DNA of 64,000 bases from Aspidapion aeneum (taxonomy: Eukaryota > Arthropoda > Insecta > Coleoptera > Brentidae), in assembly GCA_963576565.1 (NCBI GenBank), contig OY755046.1, positions 62,537,471 to 62,601,470 on the forward strand, read 5' to 3'. The position numbers and the translations under genes are program-made. Positions 1 through 12,219 of this stretch are shown one piece after another. Within the stretch, counting starts at the first letter, position 1, and the number at the start of each line of letters is the position of its first letter. The notes under the pieces were generated by a model. That model was not told the DNA's origin and did not search any database. It saw nothing but the letters and a program-made list of their open reading frames with translations.

Positions 1-6
1 TGTTAT

Positions 7-931
7 ATATGGATGATTCTACAAAAATGGTGCTGTGGAGTGGGAATGCATATTTTTCAAACACAGACTGCAAATGAAGCATAGTTTTAGTTATAAGATT
101 TAAAACGAAATGTTTTCTTTATGGAGCATTTGAGTTTAATGTATAAAAAAAATTGCAAGTTTATAAATTTTTTTTATTACAAAGCAAATACCTCATTCCT
201 CTGGTGTAGTCCCAAACCAAATATTAAAAACTCAGATTGAAAAAAATATCCTAATATAATATTTAACCAAGTCTCAACTATTTATCAAAAAATTGATAAA
301 ACTTAAGTTTGCAGTCATATTTTTGAAAATCCGAATTTACATCTTCCCGGAAAATTTTACAATTTTAAACGTGCTCCATTTTTAATAACACAATATTTGT
401 GAATACCACCGGTTAATTTCTAGAGAAAGAGACGGCCCTGGATATCTAATTTACTTGTGAGGATGACAAGTTTTGACAGATAATGTCAACTTTAGTTTGG
501 TTTAAGTTATAGATCTTTTTATTTTCGGTAGAAAATTAGTTTTTTTTCGGAGAAATCAAAAAGGAACGCTTCAATTATCATTCCTCTGGTAAGTAAATAT
601 TCGACTGATATCAATAGTATAATTTTTTTGTTGATTGTTTTAAAATTATAAGTATAGGAACTTTGTTTATATAAAACTTAAGTTAAGTAGTCTAAATAGA
701 TTTTGATTTAAATTGGAAAACCATTAAAAAACTCATCCCTCTGGTACTCATTCCTCTGGCATTTTTATGCAATAATTCCTAAAATTTGGGAAAATAAATG
801 TTTCTTAGCTTACACCTAATTAGTTACATAAATTTAACAAAACAAAATTATTTACTGTGCTGTACTGTTATTTAAAGGCAATGACCAAAAATGATATCCA
901 TATAGCCCACTTTTGGTAGAATCATCCATAT
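7..931. mobile_element. MITE-like element with 24-bp inverted ends
   Basis: The ends are inverted: ATATGGATGATTCTAC at 7-22 and GTAGAATCATCCATAT at 916-931, continuing inward with CAAAAATGG/CCACTTTTGG. No coding capacity. The interior repeats the motif CATTCCTCTGG or a near match at about 193, 580, 735 and 749, two of these close together. Confidence 0.6.
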
Positions 932-2349
932 GTCTTTGTCTTTCAAACAATAATAAACAAAGACATAAATAAAAATACTGTCAGTAATAACGACCGTGTG
1001 AGGACCGCTTAACAAATGGTTTCTAGGCCTTCTACTTTTTTTTAGAAACCGTTTTCGAAAAAAATCCCTATACAGTTACTTTTCTGTGGGACACCTTGTA
1101 TAGAGTGTTTCAGAAGTACCGTGGTATGTCCCATTGTCTGACGTTAGTCACAATGTTGACGCTAGGTATAGTGTCCGACCCATAACGCTTGTTTTAGAGA
1201 CCCTGTATGTCTGACATATTTTAAAGAAATAGACGCGACAAACTTATCAAAGTCAAACTCAAAGGAGGAAAATATCTGTCCTCTATATTCAAGCATTATT
1301 AAGAGAGAAACACCTTCCGTCCTTTTTAGTTTTATGTAAGTGCATTCATCAAACGGTTGGATAAACAACCAGAATAATACCTTAAAATTCTGCTTGTTCC
1401 TAAATGTAAATAATTCACTTAATTTTACAAACAGAATTTTAAAGTGATATTCTTGTTATTGATTTTCGTTTCACATTTACTAAAGTCAATTTTTTTACAC
1501 CACAGTTTACCAATCCAAACTTGTTCATGTTTCAGTTACTTTGATGGGTTTGTCGTGTCTCTAGTTCTTTAAAATGTCATATATACAGGGTCCTTCGTCC
1601 TAGACATAATACACAACTTTGACAGAACAATGACATGACACATCACCAATCACACGTGATCATACTTGTCAAATTTAAAGCTGTTAGCTGTCAATCGCAG
1701 AAGCTCTCGGCGCTCGAGCTCGCGAAGCTGATTGATGAGGCAACTGTCATGTTCGATTTGTTATAGCTATAGTTATTGTTGCTGTGCAAGAAAGCTCGAC
1801 AAATCACGTGATCTGACACCTCGGAGTATATGGTGTTCAAGCCGGGGTTTCGTTTGAACTCACGTGACAGTCGTTTGTGCTTTTTGTGACCTGTACAAGA
1901 CAGAGAACAGCTAGAGATTGGTTTCACAACCAACCAAAATAAAAACAGTGGGTAAACCATGCATTTGACATCACCATTGACAAAGTTGACATTTCGATTT
2001 AAAAAAAAATCGCGGCTTTATCAAAATGGCGAGACTATCAGTTGTTATTGTTGCAAAAGAAAGAAATTCTCGGACTTTTTCTACTTGAATAAAAAAAGTA
2101 ATGTTTTAATACCCTTAACCGTTTGATAGTTCGATTTTAGCCCAAACTTAAATAAAAAAACTGGCAAAAACCACAAATAAACAAAAACAGCGGTTTACGA
2201 GCACTTGACATTTCTGAACGATATGTCAAACTCATCACAGTCGGGAGGCGGCATTGAGTTGTATAAGGCCCTGAAATAGAATGGGCGGCGGTCATTTTAG
2301 TATTAGGCCAGTCATTAAAGCGAAAAAAGGACACCCAACTTGCAAAAGA
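932..2349. other. Non-coding stretch, no gene recognised
   Basis: AT-rich DNA without a supportable exon. It contains short TE-end-like strings (TATACAGGGTCC near 1585, GGGACACCTTGTATAG near 1088) and a more GC-rich patch at 1690-1960 that reads open on the minus strand but resembles no protein I know. Confidence 0.5.
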
Positions 2350-3255
2350 TGCACGAAAAGGATTTTTTAAAATTATTTGGTCCCTGTACATTTTAGAAAA
2401 AAAGTTTTAGACAAAAGTTGAAGACAATAATATTTCCTACAAAAATTCTTATGTACATTTTTTTGTCAGACGAATGGTTTTCGAGTTATGACTCTAGGCA
2501 TTTCGCCACCATTTTGGATTTTGACCAATTTTTTTATTTAGTTGCCTTTAACTTCGAAAGTGCTTATTTTTGAGAAAATCTGTAATAACATAAAATAAAG
2601 ATCAACTAATAGCCTATAAAATGAGATATCACTCAGTTCTCTGGATAGTACCCTTGCTGAGATACGAACTCTGAAGTTAGCAGTTCACCCGTTTTCTATG
2701 TATTTCCATAGTATATGCAAAATAAACCGTCATTTTCTCAAAAGGTAAGCATTTTACAAAATTAAATTATCTTTTAAACGATGTATCATCCAAGTGGGCG
2801 AAGTCCACGGTTAGCACCTTCTGTAAGATGCTTACCTTTTAAGAAAATGACATAAAACTGAAAAATTTCCGTTTATTTTGCATATACTATGGAAATACAT
2901 AGGAAACGGGTGTACTGCTAACACTTCAGGGTTCGTATCTCAGCAGGGGTACCACCCAGGCTACAGTAAGGTCTCATTTTATAGGCTATTAGTTGGTCTT
3001 TATTTTATGTAATAACAGATTTTCTTAAAAATAAGCGGTTTCGAACTAAAGACCACTAAAAACAATTGGTCAAAATCCGAAATGGCGGAGAAATGTTTAG
3101 CATCATAACTCAAAAACCATTAGTCTTACAAATAAACATACAAAAGCGTTCTTGTAGGAAATTTTATTGTCTTCAACTCATGTTTGAAACTTTTTTCTAA
3201 AGCGTATAGTAATCAAGTAATTTAAAAAAAACCCTTTTGAGCACACTAAATCCAA
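2350..3255. mobile_element. Foldback element (about 900 bp palindrome)
   Basis: The left arm (about 2350-2760) and right arm (about 2825-3255) are inverted copies. Examples are GTAATAACATAAAATAAAGA (2581) against its reverse complement near 3000, and ATTTCCATAGTATATGCAAA (2702) against the complement near 2875. The loop is about 60 bp. The arms show substitutions and small indels, so it is not fresh. No ORF. Confidence 0.8.
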
Positions 3256-4738
3256 AATGGCAAGGGAAACGCCCCCCCCCCCTCCCAAGGTCGAAAACTC
3301 AAATTTATTTTTAGGACTGTCAACAACATATGTCAAAATTGCGACTACACCACCTTTTGCAAGCTAAAAAACAAAAAAATCGAACTAAATAAAATGGGCC
3401 TGGCGAAGCGCAGCAAGAATATTAATTGTTGAGTTTTTTTTTAATTTGATGTATATCTATACATTATCGCTAAACAGGGGTTTCTGATTGTCGTGTCTAA
3501 GCAAAGATAGGAGATCCTTGATCCTTTGGTTTATTTTAAGACTAAACGTTCCTATAAACATAGATCAATGCAAATGCTGCGTTTGGAAATCGTCTGCAAC
3601 GTTTTGAATTTTTTTTTAAAGATTTACTATACAGTTTCTGTAGTTGTTGAGATATTTTGCTCAAACTTGGAACTTAAATTAAACCACAAGGCATATATTA
3701 TTAAAAAATTATTTTTTTGTTTATCCACCAAATTTTTGGCCTCTTGCAGTTTTTTCATACATCAAACCGTTAACGAGTAAAACAAAAAAAAACAAATACG
3801 TGACTATTTTAAAACTATCAAAATAAAAAAAATAAAGATATTGATAATTTTTCTTCATAACTGTAACAAATACAAAAAACTACAATAGACCAAAAATTTA
3901 CTTAACAAATGTATTTTAATGAATAAATGAATGAATTCTCAAGTAGAGTTTCACAAAAAAATTCAAAAGGCGCAGGAATTTATATGAATAATAAAGAGTT
4001 TGCTTGTATAAGTTTTAGGCATAAAATAACTGAAGGAAACACTTTTTCCGCTTGTACGTACAAAAAACTTGTCGAAATAATTAGATGTAAAAAAATCGGT
4101 TTTATCAACAAAAAAGAAACACTTTCTTAAACATAAAATTAATTTCTTAACCTTTAACCATTTTCACGAAAAAAAACCTTACAAATGTAAAAAAATTACT
4201 TGTTTTGTCCTATAATTAACTTAACAAAAATGCAAAAACAATATTAGCTTAGACAAAAAAACATCACAATAAGACTGACTATTTCAAGGTCACATAGACA
4301 AATAAAAATATCTTCTACATAAACGATTCTTAAAATATCTAAGCAGTTTTTTCCACAATCTTTTAAAAATATTTTGGTCTTTTCTTTTAAGTGAACATAG
4401 GGTTTTTCAGGTAATTATCGCACGTTGTAAAAAACATTTTATGTACATTTTTGAGAAACAATTTAAAAATCCCAAATTTACTTTTTATTGAAAAAATATT
4501 TTGCAATGACTGACTGATTTATTATTCTATTTATGTTTAAGATAATTTATTTATTATGGTAAAGTTTTAAATTTAAAGGAAAATGTCTCAAAAACAAATT
4601 GTCACATTTTCAAAATTTTTATACTGTTGTAAAGACATTTAAAATACCTTTGAAACAAGGCATCAGTCGGTCCAATTTCCCTATTTAAAATAAAGTAAAG
4701 GTAAAGTTTACCCCTTGCTACAAAAATTTTACGAAACG
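3256..4738. other. Non-coding AT-rich stretch
   Basis: I see no coding exon, inverted end or tandem array here. The short plus-strand ORFs (3526-3780, 3927-4130) are Lys/Phe/Asn-rich and look like chance AT-rich translations. Confidence 0.5.
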
Positions 4739-5367
4739 TACAGGGTGTTTTCTTATATTTCAACCAAGGTCTAGTGAAACATATACGTAATATTCCAATA
4801 CTTCATGTTACCTCTTTACACAATGGTTGGCGTTTGATGCAAACATTCAGAAATAAAGATACGAAACATGCACAGATACCAAATTTACATAGATAGAGTT
4901 TTTGTCAACTGTACGCCGATGATTTGACGTAACGAATACAAGAATAAAATAATATTCATGCGTAAAATTATAACCAATCAGGACATTTTATCTTAAGGAC
5001 CGCAAAGAGGATAGAATTATACCCATTGATATTGCTATTTCAAATATGTTTGCATTCTGCATCGTAAGGTACCGTAGGTATTGCAATAATACGTACTATA
5101 TGGAAATAATATGCATATGTCTTTGAAAGCAAGCAATCAGGTCTTTTTTGCTTAAAGACCCCAAGGCCCTCATGTTTGCATCATGAATGGGCAGTTACCG
5201 TGGGTATTGGAATATTATGTATATGAGTCTAGTGCTCTTATTATAAGAGATAGCAAAAAAAGTGTAGATGCAAAACTTGTTGCGTTAACTTAAAACCGTC
5301 AAGAAATCAATATCGCAAAGTTACAAAAAAATACAAACATGGTAAATCTCTTAGGGAACACCCTATA
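4739..5367. mobile_element. MITE/foldback with ACAGGGTGTT ends
   Basis: Starts TACAGGGTGTTTTCTTA (4739) and ends with the inverted form GGGAACACCCTATA (5354-5367). A second inverted pair lies inside: ATACGTAATATTCCAATAC at 4782 against TATTGGAATATTATGTATAT near 5204, flanked by GATGCAAACA/TGTTTGCATC. No ORF. Confidence 0.65.
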
Positions 5368-5406
5368 TATTAAACTTAAAATGGATCGATCTTGTGTTCT
5401 GAATTA

Positions 5407-5407
<1 letters not shown>

Positions 5408-5459
<52 letters not shown>
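5408..5459. repeat. (AT)n microsatellite
   Basis: About 50 bp of uninterrupted AT dinucleotides. Confidence 0.95.
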
Positions 5460-5460
<1 letters not shown>

Positions 5461-5569
5461 ACATTGATATTTGCATTTTAAAAGTCTAATTTTATTGATG
5501 AACAAAATGGCACAATAGTCATAAGTCAAGAACTGATGACAACGTCCTTTTTGTTTATTCAGGCAGGGC

Positions 5570-6165
5570 TGTCAAAATGGACGGGCCACGATCCTCCACT
5601 TTGTTGACATCACATCCGGGGCTGATTTTTTTTTTGATGGTCACGTTACGACACAGCTGATTGTCTTTAAAATATTGAAGTTGGAATGACGTTTCATGGA
5701 TATTTGATTTTTTTTTAATAAAGCCGTTTTTGAGATTGTTTTTACTTTATTCTGGCAGAACAATTTTTTTTTAATGTATAGTAAGCCCTAATTTTTCATA
5801 GCCGCTTCATTAGCTCACACAAAAATTAAGTTTAAAGCAGAAGCGAATGTGACAATCACATATGACAAAGTCAAATACATGTCAAATATAACAGTTGGCA
5901 TGTGGTACATGGCGGGTAATTTGAATTCAAAATAAGGAATGCTAAATCTTGAAGATTTTAACCTTTTAATCATGTTGCTTCCATACAAACCTTTGGTTGA
6001 ATATCGGGATGGTGTCTGAGAATATTTCAGTAAAATTTTGCGGAAATCTGTAGTGCCATTTTGAAAATATCATAAAAAAACGTCTGAACTCCCATAAGAC
6101 CCAATGTAAAATTCAGCCCCGGGAGAACAGCTGATTTTTTCAGGGTCGTGGCCTCTATTTTTGTG
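5570..6165. mobile_element. Probable degenerate inverted-repeat element
   Basis: GGGCCACGATCCT...CCGGGGCTGA near 5574-5624 recurs inverted as CAGCCCCGGG...AGGGTCGTGGCC near 6115-6152. The arms are short and imperfect, and the element ends are unclear. Confidence 0.4.
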
Positions 6166-6221
6166 TTGGCCTTGATTCAGGTTTCAAAAACGGCTGGGAC
6201 AAAAAATGTCAACATATTCTA

Positions 6222-6790
6222 TACAAGGTGTTTCACGAACATCGAAACAGAGGCCTTTTTGGGTATTTAGAGTGCGAATTTGGAGAAACGCTCGGACACG
6301 TCGATTTTGTTTGCCAAGGGGACACTTTTTGGCTATCTTGAAATTTTTGTAGCACGCTCCCCCTTCGAGGGGTATACTTTACCCCTAAATTTTGAATAGG
6401 GAAAGTGGGTCTAGTGATACCTTGTTTTGAAGGCCTTTTGAATGTCCTTACAACCGTGTAAAATTTTTACAAATCTATCCATCAGTTTTGACAAGACAAT
6501 TGCCTTCAAACTTTCAAATTTAACATGGACTGATAAAATAAAAATTTAATTAGAATTTTATATTTTTCGTATTTAATTTTTATTTTATCATTCCATGTTA
6601 AATTTGAAAAATTTAAAGCAAATATCTCAAAAACTAATTGATGGATTTTTTTGAAATGCACATACAGAATACCCACACAAGCAACTTTTTTACCTGCTAA
6701 AACATCTACATCAAGAATAAATGGCAGATGGACTATCTTGAATAAATAAAAATGAAATGCCACTCACCAGCTTACATTCAAATTTAGATG
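6222..6790. mobile_element. Interspersed repeat with internal hairpin, copy 1
   Basis: Contains GTGTTTCACGAACATCGAAA at its left side and a 60-bp AT-rich hairpin at 6531-6590. The same blocks recur at 38100-38470, where the GTTTCACGAAC block is inverted at the far end. The GGGGACACTTTTTGGCTATC block is also related to the element at 60859-61242. Confidence 0.6.
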
Positions 6791-6810
6791 AAATTAAAAA
6801 TCCATAAAAG

Positions 6811-7960
6811 ATGATGGGGGAATGGTCACTTTCAGGGTACACTACTAAAATAATAAACACACTATCATCAAAAAAAGAAATCAAAATTGGGGTACCTCAG
6901 GGAAGTAAATTGGGGCCATTATTATTTATTCTTTACATAAATGAATTACCATCCATTTTAAAATATAGTTTAATTCAGATGTTTGCGGATGATACATTAA
7001 TTTACTTAAAAGGCAATTCTTTGGAACATATTATTAATTTATTAAATTCTGACTTAAAATTAGTTTTAAATTGGTTAAATACAAACAAATTAAAATTAAA
7101 TGTTAATAAAACGAAATGTATGACAATAAATTTGAAAAGTAATCCATTAAATTTAGAAATTCAAATAAACAATGATAAATTGGAAATCGTGAATTCATTC
7201 AAATATCTAGGAATTATAGTAGACTCAAAATTAAAGTTTAATTTATACTACGATAATATCATCTCGAAAATAGCAGCAAAAATTGGATATTTAGGAAGCA
7301 TAAGTTATTATTTATCATTTTTCTCAAAAAAATGTGTATACAACACAATAATTTTGCCATATTTTTTGTATTGCTCAACTATTTTATATTCAGCTAATGA
7401 AGACATTCTGGAAAAATTACAAATTTTACAAAATCGTGCAATGAGAATAATTTTAAATGCAGATAAATATACCAAAATAAAAACAATGTTAAAGAAATTA
7501 AACTGGCTAAATGTAAAAAATTTAATATTTTATAATGTTTGTATTTTTACTTATAAAATTAATAATAATTTACTACCAGATTCCTTAAAAGAATTTATAA
7601 ATCAAAATTATAATTATCATACTTACAATACCCGGACAAAAGAAGATTTTCATTTAAGCACTACATCAAAATTAGTTGTTCAAAAATCAATATTTTCAAA
7701 AGGCTTGAGTGAATACAATAAATTAAACGTGTCAATTAAAAATGAACCAAGTTTAAAAAAATTTAAAAAAAGTATAAAAAAATATTTATTTTCAATACAA
7801 TTTATATAAAGTTATTAAATTTTATTAATATAGTGTTAGTTTATACCTATTTATTTATTTGTTGTATAAATTTGAATTTTAAGTATAGTTTTAACTTGAT
7901 TTAAGAAAAAATTGTAGCAAATATGCTAAATAAAAGCTTAAAACAAAAACAAAACTACTG
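6811..7960 (+). pseudogene. 5'-truncated CR1-like non-LTR retrotransposon, RT C-terminal half
   Basis: One open frame of 332 codons (6811-7809) encodes the second half of a reverse transcriptase and its C-terminal region. IGVPQGSKLGPLLF is at residues 27-39, the catalytic FADD at 58-61 and KYLGIIVDSK at 131-140. NNLLPDSL at 252-259 and TYNTR at 271-275 are typical of CR1/L2-group proteins. The fingers and first palm motifs and the endonuclease are missing, consistent with truncation during target-primed reverse transcription. The frame has no stop or frameshift, so the copy is fairly young. The AT-rich 3' tail ends near 7960 in AAACAAAAACAAAAC. The first methionines are not a native start. 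Confidence 0.85.
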
Positions 7961-8312
7961 AACCTAAAAGTGATTTTTTAATCCCCTTAAATTAATTTTA
8001 TTATCTCAGTTTAATCTACTTAATAGGCACTAAAGTTGCTTCGGATGTAGTTACACTTCTTTGTTTAACTTGTTTTAGCTCTTTAGACTCGAAACAATAA
8101 AGACTTTAGTGGAGAAGCAAAAACATTCAACTAAGAATTTCTTTGTTTTAACCCCAATTTTACTATGCTTGTGTTTTTCTTTAACTAACTTTTTTCTATG
8201 ACATTGATTTATTACAACTTGTGTAATTATATACTTTTCTATCCCGTATATTAAGGTCATATTAGACCACACTGTACGACAAATTCCCGAAAAATCCTCG
8301 GTTATCTTAAAA

Positions 8313-9579
<1,267 letters not shown>

Positions 9580-9798
9580 GAAACATCTCTTATATTGATA
9601 ATTGCAATATTCCATAGTTTTACATAGGTAACCGCGACCCCACATTTTTAAAAGTCTGGGACTGCTCTTGTTAAATAACCCTCCTCTTTCAATCAATCAA
9701 TCAATCAATCGTGTGACCTCAAATAGTCAATCAAACAAAAAAAAATGGCACTCAATAGTCAATGTTGTGAAGCAGGCTATAAAAGCGTAGCCACTCAC
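9580..9798. other. Flank of exon 11 with short AATC repeat
   Basis: Contains a five-unit (AATC)n run at 9691-9710. The intron after exon 11 starts here. No other feature. Confidence 0.6.
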
Positions 9799-9999
9799 CC
9801 ACTAGCTCGTAGTCGTACTCCTCAATACCGGCGATTTGGACACATTTCTTGTGGCTAGTTCTCGAGTCCTCGCTGATTTTGCTGAGGGCCGCAGCCCCCG
9901 GGGCGGCTGGATTGCTGCTGCTGGCTAGGGCGACACTGCCTTCTGTCATTACTATAAGGTGTTGCTGTTGATCTGGGCCGAGAACCACACAACTTGCAC
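9799..9999 (-). CDS. Asator: TTBK/Asator kinase, exon 11 (last exon seen; gene continues)
   Basis: Codes for residues 544-610 plus one base: GASCVVLGPDQQQHLIVMTE, then a Ser/Ala-rich part and SHKKCVQIAGIEEYDYELV. The acceptor TTTTTAG is at 10000 and the donor GTGAGT at 9798-9793. It joins exon 10 in frame (phase 1) and ends in phase 1 without a stop, so at least one more exon must follow. I saw no convincing continuation in 1-9798. It lies beyond a 6.2 kb intron from exon 10. The frame is open throughout and GC-rich relative to its flanks, which supports its being coding. Confidence 0.85.
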
Positions 10000-10068
10000 C
10001 TAAAAATAAACCGATTTTGTATGTTTTTTTTCCATATAGGTAAAGCATACAATCGTTGGCCAGGATGT

Positions 10069-12211
10069 AGTGATTAGCCACTGTTAAAATAAATCATGAT
10101 CTTAAGCTTTTTAAAGCGTTTACCTTATATGTAATGATTTTCAACACATCTGACATCATTGCTTAGGCGTGTCAAAACGCACCAAGCTTCAGTCTCCATT
10201 CAGTAATTAGACGACAGCAGTGTTTTTACGCGGCTCTTGGGACGACAAAAAAAGGTAGGAAAATAAGTGAATTTGTTAAGGACATGCATATTTAATAAAC
10301 CTCCAACGAATGGATATTTAACTGGAGTAATTTTTAGGTACCTATTTTTACTTTATAACAGTGTGTTCTTGTTATTTTACGGCAAAAATTTGTGAGGATA
10401 TCATTATCCCGCCCATATATCTATTAATAGATATATGATCCCGCCAAATTTTGGTGGCTAACGACTGGCTCCACTTGACACCTGTTTCATAGTGATTAGT
10501 CGGCTGGCCAATAATTGCAGAATAATTTTTTTTAAGCGGTAGTTTAAAAATGGTTTTATTTGATCCTTGTTTCGTATTTTTTATAGTTCACTTTAAATTG
10601 CGTTTGATTTTTTTGATCGCCCACAGTAATTGGCCATATGTCAATCACTATAAATTTCGATGGCCAATCACTATGTTCTTTACAGTTTTTTTACATACAA
10701 AACCCTCGTACTTGACAGTTGTAGTCCAACAGTTTTTTATTTTATTTTAGGGTTTCTTACCTGTCAAAAATATGCCAAAAGTTAGTAAGAAAGGTGATAA
10801 ATACAAAAAAAAGTTTACAGAAGAAGATATAATCAAAGCTTTCTAAGCTATTCAGAATGGCATGTCAGAAGAAATGCTGCGAAAACTTTTAATGTAAATA
10901 GATCAACACTACAATTTAGACGCAGTAAAAAGTCTAAAGATAAGACCACCTTTGGCCGCAGCTCTGTTTTGACTGATGCCGAAGAGAGCCAAGTTGAGAA
11001 ATGGATTCTTAGTTGTCACAAGAAAGGCTTTCCCCTGCAAAATGAAGACATCAAATTCTCAGTTAAGCGGTTCCTAGATAAAAATCCTAGACCAAATCCT
11101 TTTACATCAAATACTCCCGGAAAAAGATGGATGACAGCATATCTAAAACGTCATCCTAAAATTGGACTAAGAGCCGCGGAAAGTGTTACGGCAGCATCTG
11201 CGGTAGTTTCAGAAGCAAATATTAAAAAGTGGTTTGCAGAAATGCACCTGCAACCGAAAATTCTAAATTATCCTTCCTTCCTACTCCGGTTACTCAAGAA
11301 TTTGAAGATCCAGATAATATTCCGCTTTGTCAAGTTAAAGAATTATTATTGGAAAAAGCCTCAAATGAATAGTTTGTTTTGTCATCCCCTCAAGCGACTA
11401 AAAAGCCAATCAAGTAGATGCTTACCCTTTTATACAAGAATTTAAGACGGACAAAGAAGATGAAAAAGAAGAAATTTTACCACCAAGTTGCTTAAATAAA
11501 ATAGGTTTTGCTAAACGGAATTTGTTTTTACAAAATAAAGATGAAACTATATTAAATAAAACTGAAGAAAAGGGAAAAAATGAGAAGCATTATTTCTGAT
11601 ATTTTAGTAGTCTCGTCAGCAGAAAAAGAACATATTTTTTCAAAAAATAAAAAAAAATCATCTGGTTTGTGTTTTAAATGTACTCAATATGCTGTAAAAA
11701 TTGGTCTAAAATGTGCAACGTGTATAAAAACATACCATGTGGAATGTGCGAAAAAGTTGATCATGGGGAACTCTTTTTGTGTCTTATTTGTACATGGAAA
11801 AAATGTTTATTTTTTTTAACAAGCTTGTTAGAAATGTTTTTAAAACCATGTTTAAATGTTTTTATTACTCTATTATTATCATTATCATCTAGTTTATAAT
11901 AAATCAGTTCTACTTATTGCAGATAACTTTTAGTATACCTTTTTTCTATCCCATTAAAATAGGCGGCCAATAACTATCATTTGTAACCTGACAATAACTA
12001 TAGCTCTATGGTCAATAACTATCGAAAAATACAATTTTGCAAAAATATGATAAAATAGGGGTGAACTTTATTTATTTGCTGCATGTACATTAACAGCCTC
12101 TTAGTAGACAGTCTTATCAACAACTAGACCTACAAATATTCTTACAAAAAGTTAAAATACTATTTTTGATGATTTTTATTTAACAGCATATTACTTAAGT
12201 GGCCAATCACT
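10069..12211 (+). pseudogene. Decayed pogo/Tigger-like transposon with zinc-finger C-terminus
   Basis: Remnant of a pogo-group transposase. From about 10772 MPKVSKKGDKYKKKFTEEDI begins a first helix-turn-helix, broken by stops. The frame at 10969-11260 gives a CENP-B/Tc5-type DNA-binding segment (SCHKKGFPLQNEDIKFSVKR, GKRWMTAYLKRHPKI, LRAAESVTAA). The DDE catalytic core is absent: an internal deletion joins IKKWFAEMHL to a C-terminal part. The end (11666-11806) has CFKC, CATC and HVEC, and after a frameshift CLIC, a PHD-like C4HC3 pattern. The ends AGTGATTAGCCAC (10069) and GTGGCCAATCACT (12199) are inverted. The same motif recurs internally near 10493 and 10660, so the true left boundary is uncertain. 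Confidence 0.7.
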
Positions 12212-12219
12212 CTAGCCTT

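Noticed and set aside
1691..1960. Open minus-strand frame in a GC-richer patch as the missing next exon of the kinase
   Set aside because: No phase-1-compatible acceptor with plausible continuation and no similarity that I recognise.
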